37,718 bases of DNA from an uncultured Eubacteriales bacterium (GCA_905199755.1 CAJKHT010000021.1:1-37718); one strand, 5' to 3'. Counted from the first letter of the stretch, positions 15,568 through 23,191 are shown. The notes: generated by a model from the letters alone, not told the origin. Made by a program: numbers and translations.

Positions 15568-16241
15568 GAATTAACCTCCAAACGGTACCCCACACCTCTG
15601 ACGGTTTCGATAAGTCCGTCATGCGGAGCAAGCTTTTTTCTTAACGTCCTTATATGCATATCCACCGTTCTCGATTCGCCGAAATAGTCCTGTCCCCATA
15701 TATCGTTAAACAGCTGCTCACGCGTGAACACCATTCCGGGGTGTGACATAAACAGCTTTAACAGCTCAAATTCCTTGTATGTAAGAGAAATGCGTTTCCC
15801 GTCAGCCTCTGCGGTGTGCGACTGCGTATCAATCGTAACGCTGCCGATTTTTATGCGGCTTTTTTCATCAGCGGGGACGGAGCGCCTTAATACCGCCTTA
15901 ATGCGCGATACCATTTCAAGCATGCCGAACGGCTTTGCGAGATAATCGTCCGCACCTGCGTCAAGTCCGCGGATTTTATCGTATTCCATTCCCTTTGCGG
16001 TAGCCATTATAACGGGCAGAGCCTTTGTTTTCGGATTTGCACGGAGACGGCGCAGTATTTCGATTCCGTCCGTGTCGGGGAGCATGATGTCGAGAATAAT
16101 AAGGTCTGGCATTCCGCTTTGCAAAGCATCGAAAAAGCTCTTTCCGTCGGGAAAGCCCTTTGCCTCAAAGCCCGTCTGCGAAAGCGTGTAAAGTTCAATA
16201 TCGCGTATTCCGGCATCGTCCTCTATGCACCATATAATCAT
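15564..16241 (-). CDS. OmpR/PhoB-family response regulator
   Basis: This DNA-binding response regulator has 225 residues. The receiver domain (about 1-115) shows acidic residues EDD (7-9), phosphoacceptor D51 in LIILDIMLPD, a TA pair in MATAKG and the conserved Lys in LAKPF. The C-terminal winged helix (about 128-223) has LTYKEFELLKLF, REQLFNDIWG, RTVDMHIRTLRKKL and RGVGYRLE. I chose the ATG at 16241, which follows GAGGG; an earlier in-frame ATG (16316) lies upstream of the transcription start. It forms an operon with the kinase gene, which overlaps by 4 nt. Confidence 0.95.
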   Translation of the reverse strand: MIIWCIEDDAGIRDIELYTLSQTGFEAKGFPDGKSFFDALQSGMPDLIILDIMLPDTDGIEILRRLRANPKTKALPVIMATAKGMEYDKIRGLDAGADDYLAKPFGMLEMVSRIKAVLRRSVPADEKSRIKIGSVTIDTQSHTAEADGKRISLTYKEFELLKLFMSHPGMVFTREQLFNDIWGQDYFGESRTVDMHIRTLRKKLAPHDGLIETVRGVGYRLEVNS

Positions 16242-16275
16242 AATACCGCACCCTCTTTTTATTTCATATAAGTTC

Positions 16276-16304
16276 AGTATATCATTATAGCACTTTAATG
16301 TCAA
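16276..16304 (-). promoter_or_regulatory. Promoter of the two-component operon
   Basis: On the minus strand, perfect TTGACA (16299-16304) and TATACT (16276-16281) lie 17 nt apart, about 35 nt before the response-regulator ATG. No obvious PhoB-like direct repeat is seen upstream. Confidence 0.85.
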
Positions 16305-16338
16305 ATTTAAAAGCACGGTTTTGTAAAATTTAAGTAAA

Positions 16339-16373
16339 AAGCACGGATACGCATAATTATGCGTTCCGCGCTT
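16339..16373. terminator. Terminator-like palindrome after the stalk-domain gene
   Basis: An almost perfect palindrome: AAGC, CGGA and ACGCATAA on the left pair with TTATGCGT, (T)CCG and GCTT on the right, with two mismatches. On the minus strand it is followed by a T-rich stretch, so it should end the transcript of the frameshifted stalk-domain gene just upstream of the two-component promoter. Confidence 0.75.
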
Positions 16374-16383
16374 TCTTTAACGG

Positions 16384-16870
16384 TCAATTTTCCGTTTGTG
16401 CTTCGCCGTTATTTTCCGTTTCCCCGTCAAATGACGGATAATCCGTGCTTTCAATAATCTTTATCATTTCGCTTTTATCCAGTCCCTCATCGCTGTAAAC
16501 GGAGTGACGTTGTATAAGAAGGAGGTATGTTTGTTTCATTAAAACGTTTTGAAACCGATACCGTAACCGAGCCTTGTCCGAGAAGAATGTTAAACAATTC
16601 CGCCGGAACGTATGTTACGTCATTTTTAAGAACGGGTGCCGCGCCGAGAGCCGTGGGTGCCGACATGCCGATTGCGGTTGACGATGCCATATAGTAGCTG
16701 TCCGTTCCGATATAAACTCTTGTGTTTACCTCGCCATTGTCAAGCCTGTCGCCGTTCACCGTAACGCTGTAAGCACTATTTTCTGCCGTCGGTGCAATGT
16801 CCTCGGCAAATACCGCCGCCGATGATGTTAATAATCCGCATACCAGAACCATAGATATGAACTTTTTCAT
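16384..16870 (-). pseudogene. Secreted stalk-domain-like protein with a frameshift
   Basis: The reading frame from the ATG at 16870 (good site, AAAGGAG) gives a signal peptide (MKKFISMVLVCGLLTSSAAVFA) and a copper-amine-oxidase-N-like stalk segment. That segment runs from YSVTVNGDRLDNGEVNTRVYI to DVTYVPAELFNILLG. The frame ends at 16487 after an unlike tail (SLRLQR). A one-base shift near 16495-16510 opens a plausible acidic continuation (VYSDEGLDKSEMIKIIESTD then YPSFDGETENNGEAQTEN) to a stop at 16384, just before the terminator. This suggests a one-base insertion relative to an intact gene of about 161 codons, or a sequencing error. Nothing resembles a known programmed slip site. If expressed as is, the product is 127 residues. 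Confidence 0.7.
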
Positions 16871-16965
16871 AATTAATTACTCCTTTTATCATTACATTTA
16901 TTTTTTGTCTTTTTGAGGTCCTCAATTATAAAACAAATGACAAGAGGAAAACGTTGCAAAAAATT

Positions 16966-17910
16966 CTAAAAATTTAAAAAATTTTTTCCCTGGTATGTGT
17001 CACGCTTAAGCATTAGCTTATCAATCTCGTTAAGCACCACAAATTTTTTAAGACTCCACAAAGGACCTATGAGCGAATCCCTGCCGCCGTCGCCGGTAAG
17101 ACGCTGTATTACCGTTTCGGGGGAAAATTCTTCAAGCTGGCGCACTATAACGTCAACGTAATCTTCAAGTGTCATAAGCTCGAATTTTCCTTCGTTAAGC
17201 TCACGTTCTATCGGTGTGCCCTTTAAAACGTGCAGCAGGTGCAGCTTTACGCAGTGCGGTTTAAGCTGCGCCACCTGCCTTGCACTTTCAACCATCATTT
17301 CCTTTGTTTCGCCGGGCAGTCCGTCTATGAGGTGGACGCAGACGTTTATTTTGCGTTTTTTTAGTTTTTCATAGCCGTCAAGAAACTCCGCATATGTATG
17401 GCAGCGGTTGATTTTTTCGCCCGTTTCGTCAAAAACCGTCTGCAAGCCGAGCTCTGTTATAAGATATGTTCTTTCGTTAAGCTCGCAAAGATAATCGAGG
17501 ACATCGTCTTTAAGGCAGTCGGCGCGCGTGGCAATGCTTATCCCCACAACGTTTGGCTGACGCAGAACAGGCTCAAATCTTTCTCTTAACACATCGGCAG
17601 GGGCATATGTATTGGTGTGCGCCTGAAAATACGGAATGTATTTTGCGTCATGCCATTTGTTGTGCATGCGGTTTTTTACCTCCTCAAACTGCATTAAAAT
17701 GCCGTGCGACGGATTTCCCGCAAAATCGCCGCTGCCCGAGGAGGAACAGTAGGTGCAGCCGCCCGTTCCTTTTGTGCCGTCTATGTTGGGACAGGTAAAG
17801 CCTGCGTTGAGCGCAATTTTCATTACCTTGCCGCCGAATTTGTGTCTTAAATGATAATTCCATGTATGATAGCGCTTGTTATCATCGGAATATATGAAAT
17901 TATTATCCAT
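16966..17910 (-). CDS. Radical SAM protein, TIGR01212/YtqA (YhcC) type
   Basis: This radical SAM enzyme of 314 residues has the family's long-spaced cluster motif. It reads GFTCPNIDGTKGTGGCTYCS, in which the first cysteine is far from the CxxC pair, unlike canonical CxxxCxxC. It is followed by QAHTNTYAP, GISIATRADCL, LGLQTVFDETGEKINRCH and HLIDGLPGET. This places it in the YtqA/YhcC family, related to the Elp3 fold. The biochemical role of YtqA-like proteins was long unassigned and I make no specific claim. The ATG at 17910 has a good GGAGG site. The gene directly follows structured repeat A on its upstream side. Confidence 0.92.
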   Translation of the reverse strand: MDNNFIYSDDNKRYHTWNYHLRHKFGGKVMKIALNAGFTCPNIDGTKGTGGCTYCSSSGSGDFAGNPSHGILMQFEEVKNRMHNKWHDAKYIPYFQAHTNTYAPADVLRERFEPVLRQPNVVGISIATRADCLKDDVLDYLCELNERTYLITELGLQTVFDETGEKINRCHTYAEFLDGYEKLKKRKINVCVHLIDGLPGETKEMMVESARQVAQLKPHCVKLHLLHVLKGTPIERELNEGKFELMTLEDYVDVIVRQLEEFSPETVIQRLTGDGGRDSLIGPLWSLKKFVVLNEIDKLMLKRDTYQGKNFLNF

Positions 17911-17925
17911 TTTACCTCCATATTA

Positions 17926-18102
17926 TAAAAAGGGGATGTAAAAAAAGTCCAGACCGCAAAAAGGCAATTTTTCTTAATTTTAATACCTTTTTGCTACGAA
18001 CAAACTGAACCACTCGGAGTACCTGTGTACGCCGTCGGGTTCAGTTCGTCCGTTCTGAAGTTTTTTTTCCTATCCCCTTAAAAGGAGTTGAAATACAACT
18101 CC
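17926..18102. repeat. Structured intergenic element A
   Basis: A long imperfect palindrome fills the gap upstream of the radical SAM gene. Outer arms AAGGGGAT (17930-17937) and ATCCCCTT (18072-18079) are extended by A and T runs. Nested inside are GCAAAAAGG/CCTTTTTGC (17956-17964 with 17986-17994), AACTGAACC/GGTTCAGTT (18003-18011 with 18038-18046), and a core CGGAGTAC-CTGT-GTACGCCG (18015-18034). A second hairpin, GGAGTTG-AAATA-CAACTCC (18084-18102), follows. The ends and second hairpin recur at 35256-35332, and the core recurs inverted in the tandem copies at 19553-19764. A further 8-bp stem (GCAGAATG/CATTCTGC) lies near 18116-18156. Function is unknown. Confidence 0.75.
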
Positions 18103-18206
18103 CCGGACCGTGCTGCAGAATGTGCAGAGCCAACATAAAATAAGTAATTTCATTCTGCCTTTGAACATTATACATTAACAGTCCGCATTACATGTTTGCT
18201 TTTTCG

Positions 18207-18383
18207 TCAGCTTTTAAGCTGAAATGATGTGCAGTCCGTGCACTCGATCATTGTCGGGTTAGGCTCGTGAGTGCCTACCATAATGCTCGACAGTGAACAG
18301 TAATCCTCCGACTGACAGTGGTTCTTGCACTGAGTTACGGAGCATCTGATGCTTTTGTTTGCTTCACAGTTACAATTGCTCAT
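18207..18383 (-). CDS. DUF1540 cysteine-rich small protein
   Basis: A 58-residue protein with eight cysteines. It contains the DUF1540-like pattern SIRCSVTQCKNHCQSEDYCSLSSIMV followed by ECTDCTSF, plus an N-terminal CNCEANK. Such small Cys-rich proteins are widespread in spore-forming Clostridia and probably bind metal, but their function is not established. I chose the ATG at 18383, which follows AAAGG. An upstream in-frame extension (MPLIPLAQKGKGIK) would cover that site. A short GTGCC/GGCAC hairpin lies just upstream of the site. It appears to be a single-gene unit. Confidence 0.83.
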   Translation of the reverse strand: MSNCNCEANKSIRCSVTQCKNHCQSEDYCSLSSIMVGTHEPNPTMIECTDCTSFQLKS

Positions 18384-18466
18384 TTTTATACCCTTTCCTT
18401 TCTGTGCCAAAGGAATTAACGGCACAATCCTATTATGAGCAATTACAAAAAAATTATTCCGGAAAA

Positions 18467-19522
18467 TTATTGCGTGATTACATTATACAGGCGCGACACC
18501 GTTGCGATTGCCTGCTGCACCGTATATGTACCCTGCGGCTCAAAGCAATTGTTGTCGACACCGTTCATTATTCCGTTTTCCGTCACCCATTTAACGTAAA
18601 ACGGCGCCCATGATGAAACTTTACCGTTATCGGCATATTTTAAGGTATATCCGCTTCCGATATATTTAAAAAGCGATGCCACCGATGTCAGCATTTTTGC
18701 CGCCTCCTCGCGCGTTATGCAGCCGTCGGGGTCAAAGTATTCGCCGCCCCTGCCGCTTACAACACCGAGGTTAAAGAGTATATCTATTGATTTGTCCTTG
18801 CCTGTGCAGTCCGCGAAATTATCACGGCTGTAGGCGGAATTTTTTTCCGACATATAGCTTTCGAGTGATGAGTAATTCTGCGAAACGGCAATAAGATTGC
18901 CGATAAGCATACAAAATTCCTCGCGCGATATGTTTGCGGAGTATTTGCCCGTCAGGCTGTACGGCACGAGCGAGCGTGCCGCTGCCTCCTTTACTGGAGA
19001 CTGCGCCCATACATCGGAGGGCAGCTTAAGAAAGTCATTGTCGGTGCGGCGGTGAAACGGTGCGCCGTTTTGCTTTTCTTCTGATTCCTCATATTTGGAA
19101 TACAGATACATGAACTTGCTTAAATCGTAGTCATCCATTTCGTAGCAAATGTAGTTTGATGTGCCGTACATTCCTATCTGTACACCCGAAGAGAAAAAGA
19201 AGCTTTTGTTTCCGCTTTCGGTCTCGAAATTTACCGAAGTGCCGCGGAACGGAGTCGGATTTATCGTGCGGTGCAGCATTATGTTTGCCGCGCTGTAGTA
19301 AAAATCCTTTATCTCATCGTTTGAGAGAGGAATGTATTTGTCATCGCCGATATTTGTAACCGATGCGGACGTGATTTTGTCCGCATCGTATATTTCCAGT
19401 GCGTCTGCCATTGTCATTGTTTCGGGCAAATCCACAATGTTGTATGCATATGCACCGCTGCCGCAAAGCAGCGCCGTGAATATCAGCGTTAAAAATATTG
19501 CTGTTTTTTTAATTTTAATCAC
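18467..19522 (-). CDS. Secreted SLH-domain protein
   Basis: This is an exported protein of about 350 residues. It has a signal peptide (KKTAIFLTLIFTALLCGSGAYA), an N-terminal region of unknown fold (about 25-165), and two to three surface-layer-homology repeats in the C-terminal half. The repeats are seen in NISREEFCMLIGNLI, FDPDGCITREEAAKMLTSVA with WAPFYVKWVTENGIMNG, and FEPQGTYTVQQAIATVSRLY. SLH domains usually anchor proteins to secondary cell-wall polymers. The start is uncertain: the GTG at 19522 has no space for a ribosome binding site, whereas GAGGTG lies 6 nt before an in-frame ATT at 19513 that would give MKKTAIF. See findings. Confidence 0.88.
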   Translation of the reverse strand: MIKIKKTAIFLTLIFTALLCGSGAYAYNIVDLPETMTMADALEIYDADKITSASVTNIGDDKYIPLSNDEIKDFYYSAANIMLHRTINPTPFRGTSVNFETESGNKSFFFSSGVQIGMYGTSNYICYEMDDYDLSKFMYLYSKYEESEEKQNGAPFHRRTDNDFLKLPSDVWAQSPVKEAAARSLVPYSLTGKYSANISREEFCMLIGNLIAVSQNYSSLESYMSEKNSAYSRDNFADCTGKDKSIDILFNLGVVSGRGGEYFDPDGCITREEAAKMLTSVASLFKYIGSGYTLKYADNGKVSSWAPFYVKWVTENGIMNGVDNNCFEPQGTYTVQQAIATVSRLYNVITQ

Positions 19523-19552
19523 CTCATATTTGTGATGCCGAACCGCTTATTT

Positions 19553-19764
19553 TAATATCGGATAAAAGTAAGCAGAACACTTTTTTAAAAAGCAACGGTG
19601 TACGAGGGTACTCCGAGCCGCATTAAAATGCGTTATGCGAAGCTTATTTCCCATTATTTTAATATCGGACAGAAACGAGCAGAACACTTTTTAAAAGGCG
19701 ACGGTGTACGAGGGTACTCCGAGCCGCATTAAAATGCGTTATGCGAAGTTTGTTTCCGATATTA
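19553..19764. repeat. 106-bp tandem duplication of a hairpin element (C1, C2)
   Basis: Two adjacent copies, about 106 bp apart and highly similar, begin TAATATCGGA at 19553 and 19660. Each carries AGCAGAACAC, a run of T then A, the hairpin CGGTGTAC-GAGG-GTACTCCG (19596-19615 and 19702-19721), the palindrome CGCATTAAAATGCG, and GCGAAG. Copy two ends with TCCGATATTA (19755-19764), the exact inverse of its start, giving 10-bp terminal inverted repeats; this end contains the stop codon of the next gene. They differ by an indel in the T-run and scattered substitutions. Reverse-complemented, the core matches element A at 18013-18037. Confidence 0.85.
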
Positions 19765-20967
19765 TGCTTTAAAGGGGGATAATACTGCCTTTATCCCGTT
19801 CGGAAATTCAACGTAAAATTCAATGTACGAGGGATTTGTTTCGTCAATGTACATATCGAGAACGGTGAAGTAGTCAAACTCCGATGCCGACATGGTATTC
19901 TGCGAACCGTTCTTGTAGCCGCCCGGCGTGTATGTATCGGTCGGTGTATAGTAATAAACCATGTTATCATTATAAGTATGTACAAGCTTTCTCGGAATTA
20001 TTTTTCCCGCATTTGAAACTCTGTACTGTGTAATTACATCATTTTCAAGCTGATATGCGCTGCCTGTGAGCATGATGTCGGTAAAGCACAGTCCCTCAAG
20101 GTCGGAAAGCATGTAGCTCTTCTGGTCAAAGAAAAGTCTTGACGCAAATTTTATGCTCATTCTCTCGCCGTTTTTGTTCTTTAACGGAATAAGCTTTTCG
20201 CCGTCATATTTAAAGAACCAAGCCGTAAGCGTCTCGCCGTTTTCAACTATAACGATTTCCTTTTGCAAATCGGACTTATCAATATCCACAACCGCAAACG
20301 CATATGTGCTTCTCATAAAGCTTATGGTCTGCGAAAAATCGGTGCCGTTTATAAGCAGGAGCGGAGCCTGTTCGGTTGATGCGTCAAGCGTGCAGGTGAA
20401 TGTCACGTTATCCGTGTCGCCCGTACCGTTTACGTCAACCTCTTTCCACATAACCGACTGATTTGTGTAGAAATCCGCCGCCTCGGTCAGATCGCGGAAC
20501 GCAACACGTCTTGCCGCATACGGGCGGTACTCCGTGCCGTCCGTCGAAACGACAACCGTTGAATGAAAGCCGTCCCATGTAATCTTAAAATCCATTGCCT
20601 CACCTATTGCACGCACGGGGATAAGTATACGGTCTTTGTATATTATCGCCGGAACGGCAAGTGCGACCTGTGAATTGTTTTTGTAGAGAACATTGTCCCC
20701 GACCGTTATTTTAACCGTGTAGTTGCCCTTTGTGAGCGTGGCTGTTTTCGATGCCTGATCCCACTGTACATCGGCACCTGCCTTTTCAAACACCGCACGG
20801 ATCGGAACAAGAGTTGTACCGTCAAAAATTATCGGAGCCTGGTCAAATTCCACCTTTTCGTTGTTTACCAATACGCTGACGTCATTTTCCTCCGCCGTAA
20901 CCGCCGACGCACCCGTGCAAAGCACAAATGCCGCCGCCAATGCGCATAAAACAGATTTCAATTTCAT
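19762..20967 (-). CDS. Secreted protein with copper-amine-oxidase N-terminal (stalk) domains
   Basis: A signal peptide (MKLKSVLCALAAAFVLCTGASA) precedes two copies of the stalk motif. The first has VLVNNEKVEFDQAPIIFDGTTLVPIRAVFEKAGADVQWD; the second has VLYKNNSQVALAVPAIIYKDRILIPVRAIGEAMDFKITWD. A region of about 240 residues with no recognised domain follows. Despite the domain name there is no copper oxidase catalytic core. Such proteins are abundant and extracellular in Clostridia. I chose the ATG at 20967: AAAGGA lies 9 nt upstream, whereas the ATG three codons earlier almost overlaps it. It lies 30 nt after pyrE, so it is probably the last gene of that operon. Confidence 0.88.
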   Translation of the reverse strand: MKLKSVLCALAAAFVLCTGASAVTAEENDVSVLVNNEKVEFDQAPIIFDGTTLVPIRAVFEKAGADVQWDQASKTATLTKGNYTVKITVGDNVLYKNNSQVALAVPAIIYKDRILIPVRAIGEAMDFKITWDGFHSTVVVSTDGTEYRPYAARRVAFRDLTEAADFYTNQSVMWKEVDVNGTGDTDNVTFTCTLDASTEQAPLLLINGTDFSQTISFMRSTYAFAVVDIDKSDLQKEIVIVENGETLTAWFFKYDGEKLIPLKNKNGERMSIKFASRLFFDQKSYMLSDLEGLCFTDIMLTGSAYQLENDVITQYRVSNAGKIIPRKLVHTYNDNMVYYYTPTDTYTPGGYKNGSQNTMSASEFDYFTVLDMYIDETNPSYIEFYVEFPNGIKAVLSPFKA

Positions 20968-20997
20968 AAAAATCATCCTTTCATAGCAAAAATGTAT

Positions 20998-21660
20998 TTA
21001 AAATACACAGTATTTATCCATGTACTTTTCCATATTTGTGAGAACGTCTCCGTAAGAGCCGTCCGCCTTAAGATATTCGTAAATGTCCTTAACGGTAACG
21101 ATTGAATGAACGTTTATACCGAAATCGTCCATAACCTCCATAATCGCCGTTTTGTTCTTGTTCTGACCGACCTCGCAGCGGTTTACGGATATAAACATAT
21201 CTGTAACCGAAACATCTGCCGCACTCTTTAAAACGGGCATTGTTTCGCGTACCGCAGTGCCTGCCGTGATAACGTCCTCAATTATGATTACCCTGTCGCC
21301 GTCAACGGGCTTGTAGCCTACGAGCGAGCCGCCCTCGCCGTGGTCCTTTGCTTCTTTTCTGTTGAAGAAATAAGGCTTGTCGATGCCGTATTCGTTGTAC
21401 AGCGCCGCCGCGCAGGACGCCGCAAGCGGTATGCCCTTGTATGCCGGGCCGAACATGCAGTCAAAGCCGTTTTCGCAGCTTTCCTTTACAAGCTGTGCGT
21501 AAAATTTTCCCAAAGCGGCAATCTGTCTGCCTGTTCTGTAGCAGCCCGTGTTTATGAAATACGGCGTGTCTCTGCCGCTTTTGGTAACAAAATTACCGAA
21601 ACGCAGTACGTCCGACTCCATCATAAATTCAATAAATTCTCTTTTTGTCTGTTCTGTCAT
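20998..21660 (-). CDS. pyrE: Orotate phosphoribosyltransferase
   Basis: This enzyme of de novo pyrimidine synthesis joins orotate to PRPP to make OMP. Its 220 residues contain the PRPP-binding motif VIIIEDVITAGTAVRE, the flexible-loop region FNRKEAKDHGEGGSLVG, and GPAYKGIPLA. The ATG at 21660 is 7 nt after GGGAGG; the ATG two codons earlier is too close. It is alone, with no other pyr genes, and lies 16 nt after the sigma-factor gene, an unusual partner. Confidence 0.95.
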   Translation of the reverse strand: MTEQTKREFIEFMMESDVLRFGNFVTKSGRDTPYFINTGCYRTGRQIAALGKFYAQLVKESCENGFDCMFGPAYKGIPLAASCAAALYNEYGIDKPYFFNRKEAKDHGEGGSLVGYKPVDGDRVIIIEDVITAGTAVRETMPVLKSAADVSVTDMFISVNRCEVGQNKNKTAIMEVMDDFGINVHSIVTVKDIYEYLKADGSYGDVLTNMEKYMDKYCVF

Positions 21661-21676
21661 TATCATACCTCCCGGC

Positions 21677-22408
21677 TTAATCTCTGAAATATAAATTCCT
21701 GAGCTTTTTTAAAATTCTCTTTTCCGTGCGCGAAACCTGCATCTGCGATATGCCGAGCCTTTCGGCAATCTGCTGCTGCGTCATTTCGTCCGTATACCGC
21801 ATTTTAACAAAGCTGCGTTCCTTTTCGTTAAGCTGCTTCATACAGTATTCCACAAAATCCTTGTCCTCCAGCATGAGAAAATGATTATCCTCCGCGCCGA
21901 GAACGTTTAAAATATTCATTCTGCCGTCTGCGGATGCCTCATATTCGAGCGATTTTATAAATGATGTACCGCCCGCCTCGCTTGCTTCTTTTATGACGCT
22001 GTCGGATAAATCGAGCCGCCTTGCAAGCTCCGCATCGGACATATCGGACGAGCTTCTTTTAAGCTTTTCCGCTCTGTAAAACACCTCGTAGAGACGGCGC
22101 GGAATCCGTACAAAATTGCCCTTGTCACGGAAATACCGCCGTATTTCGCCCATGACCGTAGGTGTGGCAAAGGTGGCGAACTTTACGCCCCTGTCCGGAT
22201 CGAACCTCTCCACCGCATAAAGAACTCCCATAGATGCAACCTGATAAATATCATCGTAATCTATGCCGCGGTTTATGAATTTCCGCGAAAGGATTTCCGC
22301 AATATACATATATGAAGAAACTATTTCATCTCTTAAATGAACATCTTTTGTTTTTTTGTATTCGGAAAACATTTCATATTCGCGCACATCGGGTTTTTCA
22401 AGTGCCAA
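21677..22408 (-). CDS. Sigma-70 family factor of the SigB/SigF/SigG group
   Basis: An alternative RNA polymerase sigma factor of 243 residues. Region 2 is seen in YDDIYQVASMGVLYAVERFDPDRGVKFATFATPTVMGEIRRYFRDKG, region 3 around RIPRRLYEVFYRAEKLKR, and region 4 in NEKERSFVKMRYTDEMTQQQIAERLGISQMQVSRTEKRILKKLR. These match the general-stress/forespore group rather than SigA, ECF or SigE/K types. No anti-sigma kinase (RsbW/SpoIIAB) or anti-anti-sigma gene is adjacent, unlike spoIIA and sigB operons. It starts with TTG at 22408, 7 nt after GGGAGG. The gene 20 nt upstream encodes a single-pass membrane protein of unknown role. Confidence 0.93.
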   Translation of the reverse strand: MALEKPDVREYEMFSEYKKTKDVHLRDEIVSSYMYIAEILSRKFINRGIDYDDIYQVASMGVLYAVERFDPDRGVKFATFATPTVMGEIRRYFRDKGNFVRIPRRLYEVFYRAEKLKRSSSDMSDAELARRLDLSDSVIKEASEAGGTSFIKSLEYEASADGRMNILNVLGAEDNHFLMLEDKDFVEYCMKQLNEKERSFVKMRYTDEMTQQQIAERLGISQMQVSRTEKRILKKLRNLYFRD

Positions 22409-22428
22409 AATCTGTCCTCCCGTATTTT

Positions 22429-23097
22429 TTATTTGCTTATGAGCGTATCCGCAATCTTTTTCGAGTTTTCAAACGCTGCGGTGTTTTCCTCATCGTCCTT
22501 GCCGTTAAGCTTCACGGCTATGTACAAATCATCACACGGAATCTGCGCGTTTTTCAAAACGGCGCTGTCCTTAAGCGAAACCGCGCGTGCCGTGCCGTTA
22601 CTGTCCTTAATGACGTCATCATCGGTCAATTCACGGTTTGTCCAGTCGCTTATCGGCGCAAATACACCGGAATATGCCTCGCCGTTAATCATTGCGTCCG
22701 CCATGCTCTTATCAAGAATAAACAGGAATGAATTGTCATTCTGAAATTCCAGCATCAGCTTTGTCTGCATTGCGTAGTTGTACTGTGCGTCCTCCTGATT
22801 GTCGGATATGACAAGCGGCTGGAAATACGGCAGACTTTCGCCGTTTTTGTTAATATCCTCGGTATATTCCGTAAGAATTTCCGTAAATTTGTTTTCCGTT
22901 TCCTCACCTAAGGCATATCCTCCGGCATATGTAACGGTCAAATCGTATTTCGGAGCGGTAACGCACTGCCGTACCGTCACTCCTATGCATAAAACAATAA
23001 AAGCAGTTGCTATCGTATGCCATTTGTAATACATCCAGAAATACGACCACCACGCTTTTGTGAACCTTTTGGGAACTACCCCGTACTTTTCAGCCAT
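22429..23097 (-). CDS. Single-pass membrane protein of unknown function, upstream of the sigma gene
   Basis: 222 residues: a short cytosolic N-terminus rich in aromatic residues (FTKAWWSYFWMYYKWHTI), one membrane segment (about 31-49, ATAFIVLCIGVTVRQC), and an extracytoplasmic domain of about 170 residues. I recognise no catalytic motif. The domain has a moderately acidic, alpha/beta-looking composition. The aromatic-Tyr-Lys stretch before the helix recurs in clostridial membrane proteins. Its position as the first gene of the sigma-pyrE transcript makes a role as membrane regulator of the sigma factor possible, but nothing in the sequence shows an anti-sigma fold. The ATG at 23097 follows AGGAGGG. 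Confidence 0.8.
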   Translation of the reverse strand: MAEKYGVVPKRFTKAWWSYFWMYYKWHTIATAFIVLCIGVTVRQCVTAPKYDLTVTYAGGYALGEETENKFTEILTEYTEDINKNGESLPYFQPLVISDNQEDAQYNYAMQTKLMLEFQNDNSFLFILDKSMADAMINGEAYSGVFAPISDWTNRELTDDDVIKDSNGTARAVSLKDSAVLKNAQIPCDDLYIAVKLNGKDDEENTAAFENSKKIADTLISK

Positions 23098-23162
23098 AAT
23101 CTTCCCTCCTGCGGCAGCCTAAAGGTCGCAAAATTTAAAGATAATTGATGTTATCCGATATT

Positions 23163-23191
23163 ATTATAACATACGCATGCCGAATAATCAA
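23163..23191 (-). promoter_or_regulatory. Promoter of the membrane protein-sigma-pyrE-stalk operon
   Basis: On the minus strand TTGATT (23186-23191) and perfect TATAAT (23163-23168) are 17 nt apart, about 65 nt upstream of the first start codon. This is a housekeeping-type promoter; no SigB-type GTTT-GGGTAT sequence is seen. Confidence 0.82.

Noticed and set aside
17926..18102. An insertion sequence or transposase remnant at element A
   Set aside because: There is no transposase-like reading frame in any frame. At most it is a non-autonomous repeat.
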